Made by a program: the position numbers and the translations under genes. The notes beneath the pieces were generated by a model. That model was not told where the DNA came from, made no database searches, and saw only the letters and a list, made by a program, of their open reading frames with translations. From Streptomyces griseoruber (lineage in GTDB: Bacteria; Actinomycetota; Actinomycetes; Streptomycetales; Streptomycetaceae): a DNA stretch of 64,000 nt. Each line of letters begins with the position of its first letter. Position 1 is the stretch's first letter. This document shows, one piece after another, positions 35,519 through 44,574 of this stretch. The DNA lies in assembly GCF_001514205.1 (NCBI RefSeq), contig NZ_KQ948781.1:62001-126000 (forward strand), read 5' to 3'.

Positions 35519-36352
35519 CGCCTGCCGCGTCACACGCGCAGGGTCCGCGACGTCCTTGCGGGTCACCATCAGGTGCACCACCAGACCGAGGATGACCGCC
35601 AGGAAGAGCCCGCTCGTGACGACGGTGCCGAACCCGAGGCCGCCGTCGCCGGTCGGCTGGGACACGTAGTCGCCGATCGAGGCGCCGAGCGGACGGGTGA
35701 GGATGTAGGCGATCCAGAAGCTCCACACCGCGTCGAGGCCCAGCGCGAAGTGCGCGACCGCCACGGCGGCGATGGCCAGCGCGAACAGGACCGCCGCGAG
35801 CCAGTAGCCCAGGTCCATGCGCTCGGAGACCAGATCACCGCCCGCCGTTCCGAGGGCAAAGGTGAACAGTACGGCCAGCCAGTAGTACGCCTCGCGGCTG
35901 GTGGTGTCGATGCTGTGGATGGAGAGGGTGCGCTCGCGCCGGTACCAGACGACGAACACGACGGCGAGAAGGACGGCGAACACCGCGGTGGTCGTCTCCA
36001 GCGGTACGCCCATGTTGTCGGTGAGGTTGTCGCTGATCAGCGTGCCGACAACGCTGATCAGGGCGACGGCGAGCCAGTACACCCCCGCGCGATAGGCGGG
36101 GGTGCGGAACTGGACGACCAGGACGACCGCGAGCAACGCGCTCATGAGGACCGACACGCCGGTCAGGCCCAGACCGGCCTTCTCGTTGAGCAGGTCGGCC
36201 GCGGTCTCGCCGACGGTCGTGCACAGCACCTTGATGATCCAGAAATAGGCGGTGACCTCGGGGACCTTGTTCCAGCGCAGATGGTGGGACGGACGAGCAG
36301 AGGCACGCGTGCCCGGTTCGGCCTCAGGGGTCTCGGAGAGTTCGTAGGTCAT
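35513..36352 (-). CDS. DUF347 (COG4705) membrane protein, paralogue B
   Basis: A 279-residue membrane protein with the four DUF347 hairpins (KVPEVTAYFWIIKVLCTTVG, VYWLAVALISVVGTLISDNL, YYWLAVLFTFALGTAGGDLV, SFWIAYILTRPLGASIGDYV) and the loop RRERTLSIHSIDT, which is shared with paralogue C. The function is unknown; the repeated Asp/Glu-bearing hairpins suggest transport or ion coupling. It is divergent from the BASS-type transporter at 36445. The 92-bp gap carries a two-unit GTTCAGG repeat (36376-36395). Confidence 0.88.
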   Translation of the reverse strand: MTYELSETPEAEPGTRASARPSHHLRWNKVPEVTAYFWIIKVLCTTVGETAADLLNEKAGLGLTGVSVLMSALLAVVLVVQFRTPAYRAGVYWLAVALISVVGTLISDNLTDNMGVPLETTTAVFAVLLAVVFVVWYRRERTLSIHSIDTTSREAYYWLAVLFTFALGTAGGDLVSERMDLGYWLAAVLFALAIAAVAVAHFALGLDAVWSFWIAYILTRPLGASIGDYVSQPTGDGGLGFGTVVTSGLFLAVILGLVVHLMVTRKDVADPARVTRQAA

Positions 36353-36375
36353 GGGGCCAGACGGTGCCAGCGGTC

Positions 36376-36395
36376 GCCTGAACGCATCCTGACTG
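36376..36395 (-). promoter_or_regulatory. 11-nt direct repeats upstream of DUF347 paralogue B
   Basis: On the minus strand, GTCAGGATGC then GTTCAGGCGAC; the cores (plus strand TGAACGC at 36379 and TGACTGC at 36390) are 11 bases apart. It lies in the divergent region with the BASS-type gene and might serve both. Confidence 0.55.
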
Positions 36396-36444
36396 CCGCG
36401 CGGCTTTCCCGGCCCTCCGGGTCCGGCCTGATCACGATGGGCCC

Positions 36445-37488
36445 ATGCACACCCGCGCCGTGTCCTGGCTGCGGCACCGGCTCGGCCGCGTCGTCGTCAT
36501 GTCCTACGCCCTCGCTCTGTTCCTGCCCGGCCCCGGCCTGTGGCTGCGCCGCCCCCATCCAGTACCGCTCCCGCCGACGCACCTGACACTGCACACCGCA
36601 CCGCTCCTGCTGTCCCTGGTCCTGTTCTCGGCAGGACTCCAGGTACCTGTCCGCGCGCTGGGCCGCCTGGTGCGACGGCCGAAGACACTGCTCGCCGGGC
36701 TCGTGCTGCACTTCGCGATCCCGCTGGCGGTCCTGCCGTTCGTCGCGTTCCTGCTGCGGCGCACCCCCGACGCCGACGGCGGCAGCGGACTGCTCACCGC
36801 GATGATCCTCGTCGTGGCGATGCCCGTCGCCGCCGGGGCCACCGTGTGGACCGACAAGGGCGACGGCGACCAGCCGACGATGGTGGGCCTCGTCCTGGCC
36901 TCCACCCTCCTCAGCCCGCTCACCACCCCCTTGCTGCTGGCGACGCTGGCGCCGCTGCTCAGCGGCGGCTACGCACACACCCTCGCCGCCACCGGCCGGC
37001 TGGCGGAGGGCGGATTCGCCCTCACCTCCGTGGTCCTTCCCTGTGCGGCGGGCCTCCTGGGCGCGCTCGTCCTGCCCGAGCGCCCGGTGCACCGCCTCCA
37101 GCTGACGGTGACGCCCTTGGCACTGACCGGCTCACTGCTCCTGACCTACGTCAACGCCAGCGGCGCCCTGGGCTCCGTCCTGACCCGGCCCCGCCCTCTG
37201 CTGTTCGCCGCCGCCCTGGCGGTGGCCGCCCTGGTCTGCCTGCTCTCCTTCGCCCTCGGCCGGGCCGCCGCCCGCGTCCTGCGACTGGAGGCGGGCACCG
37301 CCTCGTCGCTCACACTCGCCTGCGGCATGAACAACAGCAGCGCCAGCGCGGTCCTCATCACCGCCTCCCTGCCCGACAAACCCCACCTGCTGCTGCCGGT
37401 CCTCGCGTACGGGCTGCTCCAGAAGACCGCCGCGAGCCGCATCGTCACCCGCCTGCGGCGCGACCCCGCTCCCCCGGCAGGCCCCTGA
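36445..37488 (+). CDS. bile acid:sodium symporter (BASS) superfamily protein
   Basis: A 347-residue protein with about ten hydrophobic segments. The BASS hallmarks are present: VLFSAGLQVPVRALGRLVRR in the N-half, an AMPVAAGATVW stretch, and LACGMNNSSASAVLI in the C-half, the crossing motif that binds substrate/sodium. Substrates of bacterial BASS proteins vary (pantoate, keto acids, steroids); none can be assigned here. It is divergent from DUF347 paralogue B, sharing its upstream DNA. Confidence 0.85.
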   Translation: MHTRAVSWLRHRLGRVVVMSYALALFLPGPGLWLRRPHPVPLPPTHLTLHTAPLLLSLVLFSAGLQVPVRALGRLVRRPKTLLAGLVLHFAIPLAVLPFVAFLLRRTPDADGGSGLLTAMILVVAMPVAAGATVWTDKGDGDQPTMVGLVLASTLLSPLTTPLLLATLAPLLSGGYAHTLAATGRLAEGGFALTSVVLPCAAGLLGALVLPERPVHRLQLTVTPLALTGSLLLTYVNASGALGSVLTRPRPLLFAAALAVAALVCLLSFALGRAAARVLRLEAGTASSLTLACGMNNSSASAVLITASLPDKPHLLLPVLAYGLLQKTAASRIVTRLRRDPAPPAGP

Positions 37489-37498
37489 ACCAGGCTCA

Positions 37499-37919
37499 GC
37501 CGCCGCCCGCCGGACCGGCCTCCTCCTGGCGTACGGGGACGAGCAGAGGGAACGTGGCAGGACGGCGGCCGGTCAGGGAGAGTCTGCCGCCCAGAGTGAC
37601 GGCCAGGTCGCGGGCGAGGAACAGGCCGATGCCGAAGCCCGGTGCCGCGCCGGTGTGACGGTCGAACAACCGGGCCGCCTCGCCGTCCCCGCGCCCTCGT
37701 CGGTGACGTCGAAGGCGACGGCTTCGCCGAGGTCGCGGGCCCTGAGGCGAACGGTCCCCCGCCCGTGGACACGGGCCTTGTCCAGCAGGACACCGAGGAT
37801 CTCGGTGACGGGGGCGCCGGGGACGCGGAGGTCGTCCGACGCCTCAGGGATCCCCCACTCCAGCCGCGGGAGCGGAACAGGCGCAGCACCTCCTCCACCG
37901 TGCCACCCTGCGGGGGCAT
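37499..37919 (-). pseudogene. sensor histidine kinase, ATPase-domain remnant
   Basis: Pieces in three frames give TVEEVLRLFR, LEWGIPEASDDLRVPGAPVT, EILGVLLDKARVHGRGTVRL, AVAFDVTDEGAG, then GFGIGLFLARDLAVTLGG and GRRPATFPLLVP. These are the N box region, D box and G box of an OmpR-type histidine kinase ATPase domain. Frameshifts lie near 37690 and 37880, and the sensor and dimerisation parts are absent. It converges on the BASS gene end. Confidence 0.65.
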
Positions 37920-37984
37920 GGCTACCGCCTGGAACTCTGACGGAAGGGGAGGCTGTCCGGCCTTCCCGGCCGCCTCTTGTCGGT

Positions 37985-38653
37985 TCAGTCCGCGTTGGGC
38001 CGGGCAAGGCCGTGGTCGTAGGCGAAGATCACGGCCTGGATGCGGTCGCGGGCTCCGATCTTGGCGAGGACCCGGCCGACGTGGGTCTTGACGGTGGACT
38101 CGGACAGGACGAAGCGGGTGGCGATCTCGCCGTTGGTCCAGCCCTTGCCGACGGCGACGAGGATCTCGCGTTCGCGGTCGGTGAGGGAGCCGAGTCCCGG
38201 GTCCTCGGGCGAGTCCACGCGGTGGGAGGGGACGTAGCGGGCGTACTCGTCCAGGAGGCGGCGGGTGAGGGCGGGCGCGATGACGGCGTCGCCGTAGGCG
38301 ACGGCGCGGATGCCGGCGAGGAGTTCCTCGGGGCGTGCGTCCTTGAGGAGGAAGCCGCTGGCGCCGGCCCGGATGGCGGCGTGGACGTACTCGTCGAGGT
38401 CGAAGGTGGTGAGCACGAGGACGCGGGAGCGGCCACCGGAGGCGATGATGCGGCGGGTGGCCTCGATGCCGTCCATGCCGGGCATGCGGACGTCCATCAG
38501 GACGACGTCCGGGCGCAGTTCGGCCGTCTTGCGGACGGCCTCGGCGCCATGGGCGGCCTCACCGACGACGTCGGTCTCGGGGACGGAGTCCAGGAGCAGG
38601 TGGAAGCCGTAGCGTTGCAGCGGCTGGTCGTCCACGATGAGCACGGTGGTCAT
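37985..38653 (-). CDS. NarL/LuxR-type response regulator
   Basis: A 222-residue response regulator: receiver (IVDDQPLQR acid pocket, phosphorylated Asp in VVLMDVRMPGMDG, TTFDL, GASGFLLKDA) and a C-terminal LuxR helix-turn-helix (LTDREREILVAVGKGWTNGE, STVKTHVGRVLAKIGARDRI). Its ATG overlaps the stop of the kinase at 38650 by four bases, so the two are translationally coupled partners. The neighbouring ABC-2 exporter is a likely target, a common layout in Streptomyces. Confidence 0.95.
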   Translation of the reverse strand: MTTVLIVDDQPLQRYGFHLLLDSVPETDVVGEAAHGAEAVRKTAELRPDVVLMDVRMPGMDGIEATRRIIASGGRSRVLVLTTFDLDEYVHAAIRAGASGFLLKDARPEELLAGIRAVAYGDAVIAPALTRRLLDEYARYVPSHRVDSPEDPGLGSLTDREREILVAVGKGWTNGEIATRFVLSESTVKTHVGRVLAKIGARDRIQAVIFAYDHGLARPNAD

Positions 38654-39945
38654 CGGTCACCGCCCTGAGGCGTGAGGTCGAGGACGGCCTCGACGCTCCA
38701 GCCTCCGCCGCCCGTCGGCCCCGCGCTGACGGTCCCGCCGTACAGAGCCGCTCTCTCCCGCATACCCACCAGGCCGTGTCCTTCCTCGTTCGGCGGTCCG
38801 GACGGGGTGGCCGGGCCGGTGTCATGAACCCGGACGGTCAGCCGGGCGTCCTTCTCGACGATCGCCAGCCGCACCAGGGTGTCGGTGTCGGCGTGCTTCA
38901 GGGTGTTGGTGAGGGCTTCCTGGACGATGCGGTACACCGTCAGCTGCATCCCGCTGTCCAGGGCGTCCACGTCGCCGGAGGTGCGGTAGACGACCTCGCG
39001 ACCGGCGGCGCGCACCTTGGCGCACAGCGCTTCGATGTCCGCGATGCCGGGCTGCGGGCTGAGTTCGGGCCCGCCCTTCGGACCGTCCGCGGCCTCACGC
39101 AGCACGCCGAGCACCCGCCGCAGTTCACCGAGGGCCTGCCGGCCGGTGTCGCCGATGAGCTGGAGGGCCTCCTTGCCGCGTTCGGGAGCGATGTCGGTGG
39201 CGTAGGCGCCGGCGTCGGCGAGCGTGATGATGACGGACAGGTTGTGGCCGACGATGTCGTGCATCTCGCGGGCGACCCGGGTGCGCTCGGTGGCCGTGGC
39301 CAGCCTGCTGCGCTGGTCGCGCTCTATCTCCAGCCGGGCGGCCCGTTCCCGCAGTCCGGCGAGCTGGGCCCGGCGGATCCGTACCATCAGACCGAGCGCG
39401 AGTGCCGCGGTCGCCGTGCTCAGCAGGAAGAACAGCGCGTCCCAGACGGACACGGCAGAGGAGACACGGACCGCGACCAGCGCCATCGCGCCGACCGTGG
39501 CCGCACAGGCCCAGGGCAGCTGCCGGAGCCACCCGTGCAGGGCCAGGCTGTACAGCGCGATGAACAGGGCGACGTCCGCGCGCAGCGCCGCGCCCAGGGA
39601 CCACTGCAGGACGAACACCGCCGTGATGGCGGTAAACGCCACGAGGGGTTTGCGTCGCCGCCACAGCAGGGGCAGCACCAGTCCGGCCTGAAGCGCCAGC
39701 ATTCCCGCGACGGGCAGCTGGGTGAAGGCGAGCCGGAACCGGCGCGGGCCGTCGCCGTCCCCGTCGTCCACCCTGCCGTGGAACAGGTCGGGCAGGCAGA
39801 ACATCAGGAAGACCAGGACCACGACGGCGGTGTCCAGCACCCAGGGATGTGTCCGGTCGGCGTGCCGCAACCGCTGGCCGCCCCGGGAGAGTCGGGCGAC
39901 CAGCGGTCCCATCCCGCTGATGTCATCGGTGGTCACGGACGTCAC
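38650..39945 (-). CDS. NarL-type sensor histidine kinase (HisKA_3)
   Basis: A 431-residue kinase. Residues ~35-190 hold about six hydrophobic segments without a large outer domain. The HisKA_3 box has the phospho-accepting His in VAREMHDIVGHNLSVI. The ATPase part includes YRIVQEALTNTLKHA (N box), LTVRVHDTG and EGHGLVGMRERAALYGG (G box). It overlaps its response regulator by four bases. Its membrane-only sensor suggests it detects events within the membrane, such as envelope stress or a lipophilic drug. The ABC-2 genes lie upstream on the same strand. Confidence 0.94.
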   Translation of the reverse strand: MTSVTTDDISGMGPLVARLSRGGQRLRHADRTHPWVLDTAVVVLVFLMFCLPDLFHGRVDDGDGDGPRRFRLAFTQLPVAGMLALQAGLVLPLLWRRRKPLVAFTAITAVFVLQWSLGAALRADVALFIALYSLALHGWLRQLPWACAATVGAMALVAVRVSSAVSVWDALFFLLSTATAALALGLMVRIRRAQLAGLRERAARLEIERDQRSRLATATERTRVAREMHDIVGHNLSVIITLADAGAYATDIAPERGKEALQLIGDTGRQALGELRRVLGVLREAADGPKGGPELSPQPGIADIEALCAKVRAAGREVVYRTSGDVDALDSGMQLTVYRIVQEALTNTLKHADTDTLVRLAIVEKDARLTVRVHDTGPATPSGPPNEEGHGLVGMRERAALYGGTVSAGPTGGGGWSVEAVLDLTPQGGDR

Positions 39946-39963
39946 CTGTCCATGGTGCAGTCG

Positions 39964-40803
39964 TCAGACGTCACTGCGCACGAGCCGGTACGCGGCGCCG
40001 CCCAGTGCCAGCGCCGTCCAGCAGAGGAAGACCAGCAGTCCGGCGCCTGGGGAGAGGGTCGTGGAGTCGTGGGTGAGCGCGAACATCGCCTCTCCCGCGT
40101 TGGACGGCAGGTAGGGGCTGATGTCGTCCTGCCAGGAACTCGGCAGCAGGGAGATCAGTCCCGGGATCAGCATCAGGGCGGCCACCAGCACCGAGATGCC
40201 GCCGGCCACCGACCGCAGCAGCGCGCCCAGAGCGGTGCCGATCACCCCGACCAGGCCGAGGTAGAGCCCCGCGCCCAGCAGGCTCCGCAGAACACCCGCG
40301 TGCGAGAGGCTCATGGCCGCGGGCGTGCCCGAGACGATTCCGCTCCCGATCAGGAAGGCGACGAATCCGCCCAGTGTCCCGACGGCCAGCGCGACCAGTC
40401 CGAACACGGCCGCCTTGGACCACAGCACAGGCAGACGGCGCGGCACCGCCGCGAGGGTCGAGCGGATCATGCCGGTCGAGTACTCGCCCGCGGTGACCAG
40501 CACGCCGAGCACGCCCAGGGCGAGCTGGGCGAAGTTCGTACCGAAGAGGGACAGGCTGACGGCCGTCGAGTCTGCGAAGTCCCGGTCCATGTGGCCGGAG
40601 TCGATCCCCGACTTGTAGCGGCTGGCGGAGATGAGGCCGAAGGCCACCAGGAACAGCAGGCCGAGGCCGAGGGTGATCCAGGTCGAGCGCAGGGACCACA
40701 GTTTGGCCCATTCGGAGGAGAGCACGCGTCGTCCGGTCACCCGGTAGGCGGGGCGGACGGGAGCGGTCCTGGATTCCTCGGCGGTTGCGGTGAGGGTGCT
40801 CAT
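39964..40803 (-). CDS. ABC-2 type transporter permease
   Basis: A 279-residue membrane protein with six hydrophobic segments. The N-terminal amphipathic element RVLSSEWAKLWSLRSTWITL and the TAGEYSTGMIRSTLAAVPRR loop are typical ABC-2 permease features. It overlaps the ATPase gene by four bases (40800-40803), so the pair forms one exporter. It lies directly upstream of the kinase gene, with an 18-bp gap. Systems like this often give self-resistance to peptides or lipophilic agents; the substrate is unknown. Confidence 0.92.
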   Translation of the reverse strand: MSTLTATAEESRTAPVRPAYRVTGRRVLSSEWAKLWSLRSTWITLGLGLLFLVAFGLISASRYKSGIDSGHMDRDFADSTAVSLSLFGTNFAQLALGVLGVLVTAGEYSTGMIRSTLAAVPRRLPVLWSKAAVFGLVALAVGTLGGFVAFLIGSGIVSGTPAAMSLSHAGVLRSLLGAGLYLGLVGVIGTALGALLRSVAGGISVLVAALMLIPGLISLLPSSWQDDISPYLPSNAGEAMFALTHDSTTLSPGAGLLVFLCWTALALGGAAYRLVRSDV

Positions 40804-41738
40804 GCGGGCCTCCCGAGGGTGTCGATTCCGGTCGTGGAGCCGTGGTACTCCACGGCATCCCTGGTCAGGTCCATGAATGCCTCCTCCAGTGACACGGTCC
40901 GCGCGCTCAGCTCGAACAGCGCGATGCCGTGCTCGGCGGCCTTGAGTCCGATCTCGCGGGCTGTCAGTCCCGTCACCTGGAGTTCCTCGGAGCTGATCCG
41001 GCCGGTGACGTCGACGCCCGGCCCGGACAGGACGTCCCGCAGCCGCGCAGGGTCCTGTGTCACCACCTTCACCGTGTCGCCGCCCGCCTCGCGGATCAGG
41101 TCCGCCACGGTCGTGTCCGCCAGCAGCCGCCCGCGCCCCACGATGATCAGGTGGTCCGCCACCAGGGCCATCTCACTCATCAGGTGCGAGGACACGAACA
41201 CCGTCCGGCCCTCGTCGGCGAGCCCCTTCAGCAGGTTGCGGATCCAGAGCACGCCCTCCGGGTCCAGCCCGTTGACCGGCTCGTCCAGCATCACCGTCTG
41301 CGGATCTCCCAGCAGCGCCGCCGCGATACCCAGCCGCTGGCCCATCCCGAGGGAGAAGGCGCCGGCCCGCTTCTTCGCCACACTGCCCAGTCCCGCGAGG
41401 TCGATGACCTCGTCGACCCGGCCGCCCGGAATGCCATGGGTCAGCGCGAGGGCCCTGAGGTGCTGGTACGCCGAACGGCCCGGGTGGATCGACTTCGCCT
41501 CCAGCAGGGCGCCGACCTCCTGGAGCGGTGCCTGGTGGCGGGCGTAGTGGTGGCCGTTCACGGTGACGGAGCCGCTCGTCGGGGCGTCGAGGCCGACGAT
41601 CATGCGCATGGTCGTGGACTTGCCCGCGCCGTTGGGCCCCAGGAAGCCGGTCACCGTGCCCGGCTTCACGACGAAGTCCAGCCCGTCGACGGCCGTCTTC
41701 TCGCCGTACTTCTTGGTCAACTGCCGTGCGTCGATCAT
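40800..41738 (-). CDS. ABC transporter ATP-binding protein
   Basis: A 312-residue ATPase with Walker A (GPNGAGKST), a signature close to LGMGQRLGIAAALLG (SLGMGQR instead of LSGGQ), Walker B (TVMLDEPVNGLDP) and the H loop (VSSHLMSEM). The C-terminal ~90 residues match drug-export ATPases of the DrrA/BcrA type. It is the first gene of the four-gene unit ATPase-permease-kinase-regulator on the minus strand, all overlapping or nearly so. Confidence 0.94.
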   Translation of the reverse strand: MIDARQLTKKYGEKTAVDGLDFVVKPGTVTGFLGPNGAGKSTTMRMIVGLDAPTSGSVTVNGHHYARHQAPLQEVGALLEAKSIHPGRSAYQHLRALALTHGIPGGRVDEVIDLAGLGSVAKKRAGAFSLGMGQRLGIAAALLGDPQTVMLDEPVNGLDPEGVLWIRNLLKGLADEGRTVFVSSHLMSEMALVADHLIIVGRGRLLADTTVADLIREAGGDTVKVVTQDPARLRDVLSGPGVDVTGRISSEELQVTGLTAREIGLKAAEHGIALFELSARTVSLEEAFMDLTRDAVEYHGSTTGIDTLGRPA

Positions 41739-41977
41739 CCGCGTTCTCCCTGTCGGGCTCCGGAGTCCGTCGCTTCGGACGCCTCACCGGCCACGCTAGG
41801 TGCCGAATCACCCGAATCCGGTGGTACCGGGAGGCTGAACCGGGCCGGGCGCGTAGTACCGCGGTACTACGCGCCCAGCGCGGTTGCTGCCGGCCCGCTC
41901 CCGGCCCGCCTGTGTCCGCTACCATCCCGTTGCCCCTGGGCGCGGATCCCGGTCACCCCCTGCTTGGGCCGAGGGCG

Positions 41978-42320
41978 TGGACTACAGCGAACTCAAGGCG
42001 GACATTCTCCGGCTGATCGTCGGAGCCACCGAGGACCCGTCCGTGTCTTCGGAGAGGAGACGGTCACCCCTCCGGTGCGGCCGGAACTGCTGCGCGGTGC
42101 GACCGAGGACGAACTCCCCGAAGAGGCCCGCGGCGCTGACCACCGCCTGCGCGAACGTCCTGACGATCAGCGCCGCCGAGCTGCACGACGGGCTCGGCGG
42201 CGATCTGTGACGGCATCCTGCTGGAAGAGCTACGTGCCCGCCGGTCTCGACGACTTCCTCGCCACACCGGAGATGGCCGCCGAGTACGAGCACATCCGCC
42301 GGCTGCTGGACCCGGCGTGA
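41978..42320 (+). pseudogene. frameshifted remnant of an unknown gene
   Basis: Two frames give host-like coding sequence: VDYSELKADILRLIVGATED, then ETVTPPVRPELLRGATEDEL, ALTTACANVLTISAAELHDG and finally DDFLATPEMAAEYEHIRRLL up to a stop at 42320. Frame changes are needed near 42050 and 42130. I do not recognise the family. The surrounding 41739-41977 and 42321-42457 show nothing I can support. Confidence 0.3.
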
Positions 42321-42457
42321 AAGAGGGGCGCCGGACCCACTGAGTGCGGTCCAGGGATCCCGCCCGTGATCTTCCCCGCCCGCTCCGGACGTGGGGCCCG
42401 CCATGACCTGTCACCCGCACGCCGATGCGGGCCACCGGGTGGGAGGCCCGTCGCCGC

Positions 42458-43156
42458 TCAGTCCCCGACCCGTACCAGCCCGCTCTCGTAGGCGAAGATC
42501 ACCGCGTGGATGCGGTCCCGGAGGCCGAGTTTGGTCAGGATCCGGCCGAGGTGGGTCTTGACGGTCGTCTCCCCGACGAAGAGGCGGTCCGCGATCTCAC
42601 CGTTGGCCAGTCCCCGGGCGACCAGGGCGAGCACTTCCCGTTCCCGTTCGGTGAGAGCCGCCAGGCGGCTGCACTGGGCGGGTGCGGGTGCGGCGGAGTG
42701 CAGGACGAAGCGTTCGACCAGGCGCCGGGTGAGCGAGGGCGCCACCATGACGTCGCCCCGCAGCACCGCCCGGACGGTCACCAGGATCTCCTCGGCGGGG
42801 GCGTCCTTGACGAGGAAGCCGTTCGCACCGGCCCGCAGGGCGGCGTAGGCGTACTCGTCGAGGTCGAAGGTGGTGACGACGAGGATGCGCGGCCCATCGG
42901 GCTGCGCGCACAGGTGTTCGGTCGCGGCGAGCCCGTCCAGACCGGGCATCCGTACGTCCATCAGGACGAGGTCCGGCTCCAGGGCGGCCACGCCCGCGAT
43001 CGCCGCGTCGCCATCGGCGGCCTCGCCCACCACGGTGAGGTCGGGCTGGCTGTCTACGACCATGCGCAGCCCCATCCGGATCAGCTCCTGGTCGTCGCAG
43101 ATCAGCACCCGGGACGAGGACACGGTGCGAGCCGGGGTCGGGCCCGGGCCGGTCAT
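42458..43156 (-). CDS. NarL/LuxR-type response regulator
   Basis: A 232-residue response regulator. The receiver carries CDDQELIRMG, Asp in LVLMDVRMPGLDG, TTFDLDEY and GANGFLVKDA. The C-terminal LuxR domain is LTEREREVLALVARGLANGE and TTVKTHLGRILTKLGLRDRI. Its ATG overlaps the kinase stop by four bases (43153-43156). It is a paralogue of 37985-38653, with the same gene order (kinase upstream, regulator downstream). No transporter is attached to this copy. Confidence 0.95.
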   Translation of the reverse strand: MTGPGPTPARTVSSSRVLICDDQELIRMGLRMVVDSQPDLTVVGEAADGDAAIAGVAALEPDLVLMDVRMPGLDGLAATEHLCAQPDGPRILVVTTFDLDEYAYAALRAGANGFLVKDAPAEEILVTVRAVLRGDVMVAPSLTRRLVERFVLHSAAPAPAQCSRLAALTEREREVLALVARGLANGEIADRLFVGETTVKTHLGRILTKLGLRDRIHAVIFAYESGLVRVGD

Positions 43157-44454
43157 GGGGTCGCCGTGGTGGGCTGGAGCCCGGCGGGGCGCAGGGTGGC
43201 GGCGACCCGGTAGCCACCGCCGGGGGTGGGCCCGGCGTCGACACTCCCGCCGTACAGGGCGGTGCGCTCGCGCATGCCGGTGAGCCCGCGACCGGACGGG
43301 AGCAGCGGGGCGGGACGCTCGGCCGCCGCTCCGGCTTCCGTCCCCGCTCCCGCTTCCGTCCCGGCTCGCGCTCCGGCCGAGTTCTCCACCCTGACGCGGA
43401 TCAGCCGCCCGGGCCCCTGCCTGCCGGTGTCGACCCGTACATGGACCGTGGCGTCCGGCGGGGCGTGCTTGACGACGTTGGTGAGCGCCTCCTGCACGAT
43501 GCGGTAGGTCTGTACGGTGAGATCCGCCGGAAGGCCGTCCCGCTCCCCGCGAAGGTCCAGCAGGGCGTGCCTGCCGCTCGTGTTGAGGCGTCCGACCAGC
43601 CGCCGCAGATCGGCCGAGAGGTGCTCGGCCGCCCCATCGGGACCGGAGCCGGAGCCGTCGGCGGAGGCGTCCGCGCCGGGGGTGCGCAGCACCTCCAGCA
43701 GCCGGCGCAGTTCCCCCAGGGCCTCGCGGCCGGTCGCGCTGATGACGCCGAGGGTGCGATCGACGACGGCGGGGTCGACCTGCCGCATCAGTCTGCCGCC
43801 CTCGGCGTTCAGCACCATCACGCTCACGCTGTGCGCGAGGACATCGTGGATCTCGCGGGCGATGCGCGCCCGTTCCTCGGCGACGGCGACCCGCGCCAGG
43901 GCGAGACGTTCCGACTCGGCGAGCGCGGCCCGCCGCTCGAACTCGGCGATGTAGGCGCGCCGGGCACGGACGTACTCGCCGAACACCCAGGCTCCGGCCA
44001 GCAGCAGCCCCACCGCGAGCGGAGTGAGCCAGGCCCCGCGGGCGCCCGGGCCCCCGTAGTCCCGCTGCCACGCGGGAATCCACAGCAGCACGCAGCCCGC
44101 GGCACCGACCACCGTCGCCGCGGCAGCCCGGCGCAGGCCACGCACCGTGAGGGTGGCCAGGACCGCGGCCAGGGCGACGGCGCCGCGTCCCGGTTCCAGT
44201 CCCCACACCTGCCCGAGAAACTGCGCCCAGAACGCCGCCGTCACCAGGCCCGCGACGAGCACCGGCCGACGGCGGCGCCACAGCAGGGGCAGCACCAGGG
44301 CGGCGTACACGCCCGCCTGGACCCAGACCGGCCGCCAGCCCGGTTCCGGGCGGATCACCGGCGGCACCGCCACCAGCACGAGCAGCAGGACGTCCGTCAG
44401 CCACGGGTGGCCCCGCCGCAAGCGGGGCAGAGTCTCGATCAGCCGATGCACCAC
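43153..44454 (-). CDS. NarL-type sensor histidine kinase (HisKA_3)
   Basis: A 433-residue kinase with several membrane segments in residues ~15-155, the HisKA_3 box (IAREIHDVLAHSVSVMVL), an ATPase N box (YRIVQEALTNVVKHA) and a G box (GRGLTGMRERTALYGGSV). A low-complexity Ala/Gly/Glu insert (AGTEAGAGTEAG) separates the ATPase motifs. It is coupled to the regulator at 42458-43156. The signal is unknown. It is divergent from the methyltransferase gene at 44575, the nearest candidate target. Confidence 0.94.
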   Translation of the reverse strand: MVHRLIETLPRLRRGHPWLTDVLLLVLVAVPPVIRPEPGWRPVWVQAGVYAALVLPLLWRRRRPVLVAGLVTAAFWAQFLGQVWGLEPGRGAVALAAVLATLTVRGLRRAAAATVVGAAGCVLLWIPAWQRDYGGPGARGAWLTPLAVGLLLAGAWVFGEYVRARRAYIAEFERRAALAESERLALARVAVAEERARIAREIHDVLAHSVSVMVLNAEGGRLMRQVDPAVVDRTLGVISATGREALGELRRLLEVLRTPGADASADGSGSGPDGAAEHLSADLRRLVGRLNTSGRHALLDLRGERDGLPADLTVQTYRIVQEALTNVVKHAPPDATVHVRVDTGRQGPGRLIRVRVENSAGARAGTEAGAGTEAGAAAERPAPLLPSGRGLTGMRERTALYGGSVDAGPTPGGGYRVAATLRPAGLQPTTATP

Positions 44455-44574
44455 CTCACGCTACGGCCGGGACCCGCTCCCCCACATCGTCCTGACGGGC
44501 GTCGCGGGGTCCACCCCCGGTCGTACACGCACCGGCCGGGAACACGACGTGCGGCCACCCGTGGCGCTTCCACC

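Noticed and set aside
38776..41547. A 923-codon open frame on the plus strand
   Set aside because: It is antisense to a kinase, an ABC permease and an ABC ATPase that all have clear motifs; the composition (Gln/Gly/Arg/His-rich) is typical of a GC-rich shadow frame.
42458..44404. One long minus-strand frame that would fuse kinase-region sequence to the response regulator
   Set aside because: The part above 43156 lies in the wrong frame of the kinase; the regulator has its own ATG at 43156 overlapping the kinase stop.
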